The position numbers and the translations under genes were made by a program. Positions 55,587 through 64,000 of a stretch of 64,000 bases of DNA are shown here, one piece after another (within the stretch, counting starts at the first letter, position 1; every line of letters begins with the position of its first letter). The notes under the pieces are model-generated. The model saw nothing but the letters and a program-made list of their open reading frames with translations. It did not search any database and was not told the origin of the DNA. This DNA comes from Gracilimonas sp034520725 (GTDB taxonomy: Bacteria; Bacteroidota; Rhodothermia; Balneolales; Balneolaceae), in the NCBI GenBank assembly GCA_034520725.1, contig JAXHNH010000011.1:248001-312000 (forward strand), read 5' to 3'.

Positions 55587-55657
55587 GTTCTATTAGATTA
55601 TCAATAGAACTTATTTTATTGTAACAAAGCGATCGATTTTTACTCTCTGTGTAAAAA
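55587..55657. promoter_or_regulatory. Two inverted repeats upstream of parA
   Basis: GTTCTATT (55587-55594) and AATAGAAC (55603-55610) form a perfect 8-base inverted repeat around 8 bases; TTTTTAC (55637-55643) and GTAAAAA (55651-55657) form a second around 7 bases. They end 22 bases before the parA start. Candidate operators or centromere-like sites for the RHH protein or for ParA. Confidence 0.45.
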
Positions 55658-55679
55658 GAAATATCACGGCTAATAAATT

Positions 55680-56438
55680 ATGAAGACAATAGCACTGACA
55701 AATCAAAAGGGTGGTGTTGGTAAAACAACCACAACCATTAACCTTGGAGCGGGATTAGCAAAGCTTGGGAAAAAAGTATTACTCATAGACCTTGACCCAC
55801 AGGCTAACCTGACTTACTCACTCAGAACTCATTCCCATCGTCTGGATAAAACGATATATCATGCGCTTAAGGGGGGCTCAAGTGTTAAAGATATCCTTGT
55901 AGAGCACAATGGTTTCGACTTTTTACCCTCATCCCTGGAATTATCAGGAGCTGAACTCGAGTTGGCCAGTGAGCCTGCCAGAGAAGGGTTGCTTAAAAAC
56001 GTTATTAAAGACATAGAGAGAAATTACGACTACGACTACGTTTTGATCGATTGCCCTCCTAACCTTGGTTTACTAACGCTGAACGCATTTACCGCAGTTG
56101 AAGATATTTTTATAGTTTTGCAATCAGAATATTTAGCCCTTCATGGGCTCTCCAAGCTATTGGACCTTGTTAAAATTGTTCAACAGAGGTTGAACAATCA
56201 GCTTGAGGTCGGCGGTATTATATGTACAATGTACGATAGCCGTAAGAATCTTAACAAGGAAGTAGTAGGCCACATTAAGGACTATTTTGGGCCTAAGGTA
56301 TTTAAGACCATTATAAGAGATAATGTAGCATTGGCTGAGGCTCCAAGTCACCACAAGACCATATTTGAATACGATGGCAGCAGTGCAGGTGCCGAGGATT
56401 ATTTTGCACTGGCAAAAGAAGTTAAAAACGGACACTAA
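55680..56438 (+). CDS. parA: ParA/Soj-type partition ATPase
   Basis: 252-residue deviant Walker ATPase. KGGVGKTT (10-17), the switch LIDLDPQANL and LIDCPPNLG are intact. It lacks the N-terminal helix-turn-helix of large type Ia ParA proteins, so it is of the Soj/type Ib size. The partner 92-residue ribbon-helix-helix gene begins four bases after its stop, as in type Ib plasmid loci (ParA/ParG-like). No ParB gene is seen. It can drive DNA segregation or position another cargo; the RHH partner favours DNA. Confidence 0.88.
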   Translation: MKTIALTNQKGGVGKTTTTINLGAGLAKLGKKVLLIDLDPQANLTYSLRTHSHRLDKTIYHALKGGSSVKDILVEHNGFDFLPSSLELSGAELELASEPAREGLLKNVIKDIERNYDYDYVLIDCPPNLGLLTLNAFTAVEDIFIVLQSEYLALHGLSKLLDLVKIVQQRLNNQLEVGGIICTMYDSRKNLNKEVVGHIKDYFGPKVFKTIIRDNVALAEAPSHHKTIFEYDGSSAGAEDYFALAKEVKNGH

Positions 56439-56442
56439 ACCA

Positions 56443-56721
56443 ATGAGTAAAAAGAAAAGCTTAGGGCATAATCCGCTGTCTTACAGCACGCGGGCACATG
56501 CCTCTTTCGATTTCATTGCTCCTTCCTATAAAGAAGAGGAGGATAAGGAGAAGTCTGCTCAAGAAGAGAAAAAAGTAAACAAAGTAACAGCAAGCTATTA
56601 TTTAGAAGAGTTTGTTGTCGATAAAGTTAGAAATCTGGCTGATCAAAAAGAGACTTCTTACTCTGCTCTTGTTAACAATATATTAAAAGACTCTCTCCGG
56701 GATATTACGTCTGATTCTTAA
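56443..56721 (+). CDS. Small ribbon-helix-helix protein, ParA partner
   Basis: 92 residues from the ATG at 56443. The N-terminal half is charged and disordered (SKKKSLGHNPLSYSTRAH, then acidic KEEEDKEKSAQEEKK); the C-terminal 40 residues look like an RHH DNA-binding fold, VTASYYL strand, helix EEFVVDKVRNLADQK, turn, helix SALVNNILKDSLRD. This is the layout of ParG/Omega-type centromere-binding partners. Its upstream inverted repeats are candidate targets. No identity with a named family is claimed. Confidence 0.75.
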   Translation: MSKKKSLGHNPLSYSTRAHASFDFIAPSYKEEEDKEKSAQEEKKVNKVTASYYLEEFVVDKVRNLADQKETSYSALVNNILKDSLRDITSDS

Positions 56722-56772
56722 ATCATATTTTTGCGCTTTTCTTTTAATTAATAAGTCCATATTTAATGGACT

Positions 56773-59700
56773 ATGCTTTATGAATATCAATCACCTTCGT
56801 TAACAGACCTGGCGACAAAATTGTCTGAAGTAAACCTTTCAGACTCAATGAATCCCATGCATCCAGTTTGGATCATCGTTCAGAATAATGAAATTAAGGA
56901 ATGGCTGTCACTTCAGCTGGCTAGAGAACAGGGTATATCAGGTAATTTCAATTTTATATTTCCTTCTGAGTTTATCTGGACTTTATACCGGCTTAAGAAT
57001 GATAGTATACCTAAAACGCTTCCATCTGATCTAAATGCGATGCAATGGAGCCTATTTGAGTTATTTGGTAATGAACCCAATTTGATTTCAAATATACCTT
57101 CTGTTAATATTGCTGAGATCTCAATCTCAAAGAGGTTCCAATTGGCAGGCCAGATTGCTGATGTATTTGATCAATATCAGGTTTACCGACCGGATATGTT
57201 AGAAAGTTGGATCCAGGGAAAGCCCTTAACAAATCATGCTGATGAAATTTGGCAGTTAAAGTTGTGGAGACGCCTGAATTTATATTGGAATGAAAATGAG
57301 GTAAGTAAATTAATTCCAAGTAGGGCAGATGCTTACACAGAATTGTTGATCTGGATAAAAGATACGAATGAACAATTGATCAGAAGCTTACCTGATCAAA
57401 TATTTGTATTCGGTTTGTCTCATTTAAGCCGACCTTTTCTTGATATAACTTCAGGTTTATCCAGGCATCGGGATGTTCATTTCTTCTCCAGAGAAATACT
57501 ATTGGATGAACCTGGTACTGAAGGTGCAGAATTGTTTAAGAACTGGTCCATACCGTATAGATTACAGTTAGATTATTTACATCAAATTCTGATTGATCAG
57601 AAGATCCCTCTTAGATCATTGAATGCAGATGAGAAGACTAAACTTCCCTCTATTGATTTACATTCGTGCCATAATCCACGAAGGGAAGTTGAAGTTCTCA
57701 AAGATCAGATACTGGGATATTTAAATAAAAATCCGAAGGCTCAACCTAATGATATTCTTATCATGGTTCCCGATCCGGACCAATATGCATCCATGATCGA
57801 GACTGTTTTCAATAATTCAGAAAATGACAATGGCACATCTCTTCCGGTAACCAAGCTTTCTCGGAAGCAAACTCAGGTCTATGAACATGCACTCGTAAAG
57901 ATCTTAGATGTGTTGAATTCATCATTTAAGCCTAGTTCTATAGTAGATATTCTTGTTTTAACACCAGTTAAAGAACGGTTTGGTTTTAATGATGATGATA
58001 TAAGTTTATTGGAAGAGTGGATCAATGCGAATAGGATCTACCGCGGAGTCGGGGAATCGTTTAATACGCCATTTACGTGGAAGAAAGGGTTAAATCAGTT
58101 GTTCGTAGGCTTTACTATGGCTCCGGATTTTCTGGAAGTTTACCGTGGACTGGTACCTACTGTGGATTCTACGTCCGGTGAAGAGCTTAAACTAGCTGCA
58201 AGTTTCTCTAAGTTTATCCATGCCTTATTGGATTGCCTATCTGAAGTAAAAACCAACAAGACACCAAAAGAATGGCTTGGTTTCACTAAAAGGTTGGTTG
58301 AGACCCTGCTAGTAACACCTGATACAAATGATAATGGATCATCCGGTTTATTACGTACACTTACAAAATTAATTGATCAGCTAGAATACACCACCTCCAA
58401 AGAAATTGTTCCTTACAATGTTATAAAAAACTGGCTTAAGAAACAGATCAATACCAATAGATCGGCTTCAGGTAGGTTTGGGCAAGGTATTACGGTCAGT
58501 ACCTATGTTCCATATAGGTCGGTTCCGTTTAATTTCATTGCTGTACTAGGTATGAATGAAGGTGTTTTTCCCAGAAGAACTGTACGACCTGAATTTGATC
58601 TCATTTATAAAGAGCCTCAAACAGGTGATCGTATTCAAAGTGATGACGATACCTACTTATTTCTAGAAACGTTAACAGCGGCAGAACAACATCTTCACAT
58701 AAGCTACATGGGGCAAGATCAGCGAACAGAAGCTGACAGATTGCCTTCCATGCTGGTTCAGCAGTTAAAAGAAGTATTGCCTGAAAGTGGCCTGAATTCA
58801 ACTATGCATAAATTGCAGGCCTTCAGCAGTAAATATTTTGAAGATCATAAGGGAGGTAATCCCAATGCAATGCCGCAATCATATTCTAAAAAAGACCGAC
58901 AGTTAGTTGAGAATTTGAATTCCGCAAAAAATCTGAATCCGGATTTTATTGATAATTTAGTGCTTCAAGATTTCTCAAAGAGATCCAGCTTAGTGTCCGT
59001 TAATGATATAATATCATATTTTACTGATCCAGGTAAACAATTGCTTACCAATGAAATTGGATTGTCAGAACGATTATTTAATAATGAGATTGAAGACCGC
59101 GAATTGTTCGATTTGAAAAGCTTGGACCGATATAAGGTGGACAGTTTACTTTTTGATTCACTTCAATTACACGCAAACATAGAGTCAACTACTGTATTCA
59201 ATTATTTACTGACTTCTGGGATGATTCCTGATAAATTACAGGGAGAAAAGGTTTTTAAGCAGGAGCTAAATAATACCAAAGAGTTATTTAATGAAATACG
59301 TGAAATAACCTCGGGGGATGAAGTTAAGGAAGAGGTTAGCGTTAACTACCGGGATATTGAAGTTTATGGGAGTATCAATGGCATTTATGGAAATTCATTA
59401 GTGCTTCACCGAATCGGGAAACGACGAGCCAGCCATGAGATCAGACTATGGATCCTTCATAACATCTTATTAGCCAGTAAATACCCGCTCGTAAACAGTT
59501 ACTACATATCTGTCGATAACAAGGAAAATAGGGTAGAGACCCTGAAATTGGATTCAAATACAATTGATAGATCAGTGTTTGAAGATCTTATGGAATGGTA
59601 CTTGTCAGATAAACAAACACTAGACAAACTGAATTTTTTCCCTGAAACCAGCAAGGAATTTGTATTACAGCTTTGAAAAGACAATTCGGAAGAATACGCA

Positions 59701-59877
59701 TTGGGAAATGCACACACCAAGTATTTCGGTGGATACAATACCTCATATGCTGAGGGTAGTCAATACTTTAACAAGTTGATTTGGAGAGGTAAGGATCCAA
59801 CTGAGTATCAGGCATTTAAGGACAATGCTCGCAGGTTCTGGGAGCCGTTTTTCAAAGCAGTGGAGGACTCCAAATGA
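56773..59877 (+). pseudogene. recC: Exonuclease V subunit gamma, interrupted by TGA
   Basis: Chi-reading subunit of RecBCD, which processes double-strand ends. The N-terminus MLYEYQSPSLTDLATKL and NNEIKEWLSLQLA, and mid-part motifs such as CHNPRREVEVLKDQIL and GMNEGVFPRR, are RecC. The frame ends at a TGA (59674-59676) after FVLQL. The same frame continues without break as KDNSEEYALGNAHTKYFGGY to WEPFFKAVEDSK, stopping at 59875-59877 and overlapping recB by ATGA, the normal coupling. So one codon turned to stop, 66 codons before the natural end, giving 967 instead of 1034 residues. Confidence 0.88.
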
Positions 59878-62800
59878 TCGACTTGAAATCCTTGAATGTA
59901 TTCGAAGCTTCTTTGGATGGAATAAGTCTGGTAGAAGCAAGTGCCGGTACAGGTAAAACGTATAACATCACATCCTTGTACGTGAGAGCTATACTTGAAA
60001 AAGGCCTCGAACCATCCCAAATACTGGTTATGACCTTCACGGAGGCAGCTACAGCAGAGTTGAAAGCGAGGCTGCGTTCCAGATTAAAGGAGTCATTGGT
60101 GGCTATCCGGGGCAACCTCACAAAGGATGATGAGTTTCTGAAAGAATTGATTGAGCAAAATTTACCCGATGCTGAGTGTAGGTTAAAAGAGGCTATCAGT
60201 TCATTTGATGAAGCTTCTGTTTTTACCATTCATGGCTTTTGCAACAGGTTGTTAACTGAGTACAGTGTCCAGTTTGATGTGCCTCCGAACTATGAGTTGC
60301 TTGCAGACCCATCAGAATTGCTTCAGGAATGCGTGGATGATTACTGGCGGGATTTCATTCAGGAAACAGATACGGATCACTTTAAATGGCAAATACTGGA
60401 TTATTTAACTGACATTGGTTTTGGGCCCGATGACCTTCAGGATGTGGTTAAGAAAGTAATGGATCACAAAAATGCTAAAGTTGTACCTGAACTGGACCTG
60501 AGCGAATTAAAAAGAAGACTAGATGATTTGGAGACTGTTTATAATACAATTCAAAGTTTGTGGACTAAGGAAAAGAAATCGCTTCAGGAACAGTATAATA
60601 GTGAACATTTAAAGAAAAACATTTATACCGATGCTACTCATGAAAGAGACTGGGAGTTACTAATTGATTGGTTGGACAACGAAAACTCAAAAGTTGCTGT
60701 ATCTGATCGGTTAGAAAAGTTTGGAACAAAGATCTATAGATCATTAAAGAAATCTTCACCGGAATTACCTGTTTTAGACATCTGTGAACTTATTGACGAG
60801 TATCTTGATAAAGTTGAGTCGTTAAAAGCACTTAAACCTGCTTTTATCAAAAGATCAGTTGATGATATAAGAATCCGCTTCGAAAACGCCAAGCAATTGC
60901 AGCAATTTCTAAGCTACAACGATATGCTAACTGAGGTTGAAAAGGGACTTCAGGCACAATCAGCCTCAGATCTTAGAAATCGACTGGCGCAAAAATATCC
61001 AATTGCACTTGTAGATGAATTTCAGGATACCGATCAGATACAGTACAACATATTGAAGGCCATTTATCACAAACGCCCTGGTAAGGGTTTATTTATGATC
61101 GGGGACCCGAAACAGGCTATTTACAGTTTTCGTGGGGCTGATGTTTACACCTATCTGGAAGCTAAAGACGATGTTTCAAAAGGACAGGCTTACAGTTTAT
61201 CTAATAATTATCGGTCTAACAGAGAGATGATCAGAGGCGTCAACAGCTTATTTGAAGGAGGGCAAAATTCCTTTATCGTCGATGATATCCAGTTTCAGAA
61301 AGCTCAATTCCCTGATAATAAAGACGATGAAGATTATTTGATAGATAATCAAGATGAAGTTGTTAAACCACTGCAATTCATTACATTGGATGATCAATCA
61401 TATACAAATAAAGATGATATTAATCAGGCAGTTTTCAGATCGATCAGTAAAGAAATACTGAATTTGTTATCCGGTGAATTCAGGATCTACGAGGATAAAG
61501 AAGGGTTTGTTTCTGTTCAAGAAAAGCATATTGCAATTTTAGTGAGAACCGGTAAAGAAGGGGAAGCTATTCAAAACGCTCTTAGAGAGCATGACATTAA
61601 AAGTGTTTTGAGATCTAACACGAGTGTTTTTGAAACTGATGAGGCGGAGCAGTTATTCAGAATTTTAAGTGCAGTGCAAAAGATCAGTTTTGAAGCAGGT
61701 GTCAGAAGTGCATTGGCTACGAATTTATTAGGTTTTTCGGCAAAAGATCTTTTAGAAATGGATCAGGATGAAACTTTATGGGCTAATCAGATTGAAAAGT
61801 TCTCAAAGATCAAAGAAACGTGGCATAATAGTGGGATAGATGCAGCTTTTAATAATTTAATCACATTGTTTGATGTTTTTGAACGATTATCGCTGCAAAG
61901 ATCTGCCGAGCGACAAATTTCAAATTTGTTGCACATCTCTGAATTACTCTCAAAAGCAGCCCGTGAAAATAGGTTCACTACAAGATCACTTATGAGATGG
62001 TATTTTCAAAAGATCAATAATGCCGGAGAGAGTAAAGCGTCAGATGATGAAGAACTTCGCCTTGAAAGCGATGAAGAACTGGTGCAGATCACAACTATGC
62101 ATTCATCGAAAGGATTACAGTTCCCCATCGTATTTTGTCCGTTTTTGTGGAGTTCTAAGGCAAAACAAAAAAGTAATGAGGTCCTTAAATTTCATAACGA
62201 GGGTAATATTCACATCGATGTAAGTCAGGATTTTGAACACAATCAAAAAAAGGAGTTTCAAAATTTGACAGAACTTCAAAATAAAGCTGAGGATGTGCGA
62301 TTGTCATATGTAGCACTAACCAGAGCTAAATCCGCTTGTTACGTTTTCTTACCTGATTATAATAAGATTAATGATTCATCCATATCTTATATCCTCAATG
62401 GCAAAGACGGGAATAATGCAACGGATTTTGATTCCATCAGGCTGCTACTTGAAGGTCGTGATCACATGTTGGTAAGACAACCGGTAAACGAGCTAAAACA
62501 AAAAGGTGGAGATTGGGATAAGACTGAAGAAGTGTATGCAGCAGCTGAATTTACAAGACAGGATGTGTTCAATTTTCCAAGAATGCTAAGCTATTCAACC
62601 ATTGTAGGAGGTCACAGTGCTGATGATTCAGCCAGAGACTACGACAGGCAGTTTATGATACCTGATACGGACCCTGATGAAAAAGATAAAGTCAAAGATC
62701 AGTTTACGTTTCCAAAGGGCGCTAATGCCGGATCTTTTCTCCATACTATATTTGAAGACCTAAGCTTTTCTGATCTTAAAAATATTGATGAGGTCATATT

Positions 62801-63395
62801 GTATAATCTTAACCGGTTTGGGTTTAAGGACGAATGGTTTGATACCGTGAAGGAGTGGATAATCGATTCATTGAACCATACACTTGGAACTCCTGATGCC
62901 TCCTTATCAATAATATCGGATGATCATGTTCTGAAAGAAATGGAATTTTATTTTCCTGTTGATGAACTAGATACGGATAAGATATGGGATATCATTCGTC
63001 CCGATTTCAATCAAGGATCAACTTATGAATCATTCTATGGGTTTATGAAAGGATTCATAGATTTGACTTTTCAATGGAATGGTAAATATTACATCCTTGA
63101 TTATAAATCCAATTTCCTTGGGAACTCCTCTGAAGATTATGGCTCGGTGGCTTTAGCGAATGCAATGTTTGATGCCGGATATGACCTACAGTATCATATC
63201 TACACGCTGGCACTTCACCGTTATCTTAATACGAGATTGCGACAATACGATTACAATGAACACTTTGGTGGTGTACTGTACTTTTTTCTCAGGGGTATAA
63301 AGGTAGAGCAGGCAGGTTCCGGAATATTTTTTCATAAACCTGAGGAAAATGTGGTCCGTTCTTTGGATGACTTATTCAGAGAGGGGGGATCATGA
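59874..63395 (+). CDS. recB: Exonuclease V subunit beta
   Basis: 3'-5' helicase and nuclease of RecBCD. 1173 residues with Walker A ASAGTGKT (22-29), LVDEFQDTDQIQYNILKA (Walker B), GDPKQAIYSFRGADVYTY, TTMHSSKGLQFPIVF, and a C-terminal nuclease with GFMKGFIDLTFQWNGKYY and LDYKSN (the catalytic D and K). Uninterrupted. Overlaps recC and recD by four bases each, so the three are coupled. Confidence 0.95.
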   Translation: MIDLKSLNVFEASLDGISLVEASAGTGKTYNITSLYVRAILEKGLEPSQILVMTFTEAATAELKARLRSRLKESLVAIRGNLTKDDEFLKELIEQNLPDAECRLKEAISSFDEASVFTIHGFCNRLLTEYSVQFDVPPNYELLADPSELLQECVDDYWRDFIQETDTDHFKWQILDYLTDIGFGPDDLQDVVKKVMDHKNAKVVPELDLSELKRRLDDLETVYNTIQSLWTKEKKSLQEQYNSEHLKKNIYTDATHERDWELLIDWLDNENSKVAVSDRLEKFGTKIYRSLKKSSPELPVLDICELIDEYLDKVESLKALKPAFIKRSVDDIRIRFENAKQLQQFLSYNDMLTEVEKGLQAQSASDLRNRLAQKYPIALVDEFQDTDQIQYNILKAIYHKRPGKGLFMIGDPKQAIYSFRGADVYTYLEAKDDVSKGQAYSLSNNYRSNREMIRGVNSLFEGGQNSFIVDDIQFQKAQFPDNKDDEDYLIDNQDEVVKPLQFITLDDQSYTNKDDINQAVFRSISKEILNLLSGEFRIYEDKEGFVSVQEKHIAILVRTGKEGEAIQNALREHDIKSVLRSNTSVFETDEAEQLFRILSAVQKISFEAGVRSALATNLLGFSAKDLLEMDQDETLWANQIEKFSKIKETWHNSGIDAAFNNLITLFDVFERLSLQRSAERQISNLLHISELLSKAARENRFTTRSLMRWYFQKINNAGESKASDDEELRLESDEELVQITTMHSSKGLQFPIVFCPFLWSSKAKQKSNEVLKFHNEGNIHIDVSQDFEHNQKKEFQNLTELQNKAEDVRLSYVALTRAKSACYVFLPDYNKINDSSISYILNGKDGNNATDFDSIRLLLEGRDHMLVRQPVNELKQKGGDWDKTEEVYAAAEFTRQDVFNFPRMLSYSTIVGGHSADDSARDYDRQFMIPDTDPDEKDKVKDQFTFPKGANAGSFLHTIFEDLSFSDLKNIDEVILYNLNRFGFKDEWFDTVKEWIIDSLNHTLGTPDASLSIISDDHVLKEMEFYFPVDELDTDKIWDIIRPDFNQGSTYESFYGFMKGFIDLTFQWNGKYYILDYKSNFLGNSSEDYGSVALANAMFDAGYDLQYHIYTLALHRYLNTRLRQYDYNEHFGGVLYFFLRGIKVEQAGSGIFFHKPEENVVRSLDDLFREGGS

Positions 63396-64000
63396 GTACC
63401 TGGAACATGCTTCAAAATTGGAGAGCTGAAGGCTTTGTAACTGATGTTGAACTCGAATACGCAAGGTTTTTACGGCAGATAGATGCAAATATAAACAATG
63501 ATGTATTACTGGCAGCTACTGCGTGCATTTATGCGCAAAAGAATGGTCATATTTGCATAGATCTCAACAATCCTACGAATGAGCCCCTGTTTGACGAGGA
63601 TAAGACGAAAGTAAGACTCGACCTTGAGACATTGAAAAAATGGGAAACTTCACTACAGGAAAGTGACATTGTAAGTCAAAATGGATCATTACAACCCCTG
63701 ATCCTTGAAGACGGGCGACTGTATCTGCATAAACTCTGGAAATTTGAGGAAGAATTAACAGATTGGATCAGAAAAAGGGCAAAGGTTACAAACAAGGTCA
63801 CTAAAAGTGAAATAAAAGCGATATCAGAGTTTTTAGAGCCTAAAAATGATCTGTTTGAAAGTAACTGGCAGGAAGTGGCTCTTTGTTTGAGTTTCATTAA
63901 GGATCTCATAGTTATTTCAGGAGGACCGGGTACCGGGAAAACTTATACGGTTTTGAATATTATTGCTGCTCAGTCTTTATTAAAACAGGGTCAGAATTTT
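63392..64000 (+). CDS. recD: Exonuclease V subunit alpha (3' end outside window)
   Basis: 5'-3' helicase subunit of RecBCD. The first 203 residues are visible: STWNMLQNWRAEGFVTDV, a helical linker, and Walker A GGPGTGKT (177-184) in VISGGPGTGKTYTVL. Start overlaps the recB stop. The remaining about 400 residues run past the end of the window; no break is seen so far. Confidence 0.9.
   Translation, partial: MSTWNMLQNWRAEGFVTDVELEYARFLRQIDANINNDVLLAATACIYAQKNGHICIDLNNPTNEPLFDEDKTKVRLDLETLKKWETSLQESDIVSQNGSLQPLILEDGRLYLHKLWKFEEELTDWIRKRAKVTNKVTKSEIKAISEFLEPKNDLFESNWQEVALCLSFIKDLIVISGGPGTGKTYTVLNIIAAQSLLKQGQNF

Noticed and set aside
59674..59676. TGA read as selenocysteine or reassigned codon in recC
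   Set aside because: TGA ends other genes here (the natural end of recC, recB among them), RecC is no known selenoprotein, and no obvious stem-loop follows. A plain mutation or error is simpler.

Overview
The window looks like chromosome from a bacterium of the FCB group, most like Balneolales (Balneola/Gracilimonas type); this is inferred from gene content, not from a database search. Pointers are: an FecR / ECF sigma / STN-type TonB receptor triplet, Bat-type aerotolerance proteins, LpxH and a PagL-like enzyme (so an outer membrane with lipid A), very short AtpC, many starts without a clear Shine-Dalgarno, and one promoter of Bacteroidota type (TTTG, spacer, TAnnTTTG) ahead of the only tRNA. 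The DNA is moderately AT-rich and densely coded.

Layout. 1-1206: end of atpD, then atpC and a terminator. 1261-6330: a secreted GATase-like protein, then a minus-strand envelope block (polyprenyl diphosphate synthase, lpxH, class A PBP). 6428-16101: a long plus-strand run pfkA-pgi-deoxynucleoside kinase-yceD-rpmF-plsX-fabH-fabD-fabG-acpP-fabF-rnc. 16240-18952: mgtE, thyA, folA. 19169-23378: soluble hybrid histidine kinase, HD phosphohydrolase, thioesterase, M42 peptidase, terminator. 23425-29526 (minus): sigma factor, FecR, TonB receptor, four-FAS1 lipoprotein. 29604-38331: Sua5, mfd, batA and a BatD-like gene, then an M23 peptidase on the opposite strand and a DUF58 protein. 38434-39520: a RAYT transposase between REP-like palindromes. 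39519-50666: mostly single genes (HEAGH membrane protein, short aconitase, GT2, two phosphoesterase/carotenoid genes, PH-domain protein, MsrB, a 20-residue-repeat surface protein, PPIase, PagL-like, cold shock). 50866-55500: tRNA-Leu, acetyl-CoA synthetase, haem lipoprotein, galE-Hpt-thioesterase. 55680-64000: a parA / ribbon-helix-helix pair followed directly by recC-recB-recD (recD runs off the end).

The most striking feature is that five genes are each broken by one small lesion while the rest of the protein stays perfectly readable: the FAS1 lipoprotein, mfd, the RAYT transposase and a cyclophilin each need one base removed, and recC has one in-frame TGA 66 codons before its natural end. 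Four one-base gains in 64 kb, including one in mfd, points either to an error-prone assembly or to a lineage under decay; this should be settled before any functional reading. The most interesting biological candidates are the REP/RAYT locus, the chromosomal parA/RHH pair with two inverted repeats upstream and recCBD downstream, and the short aconitase with a displaced cluster cysteine.
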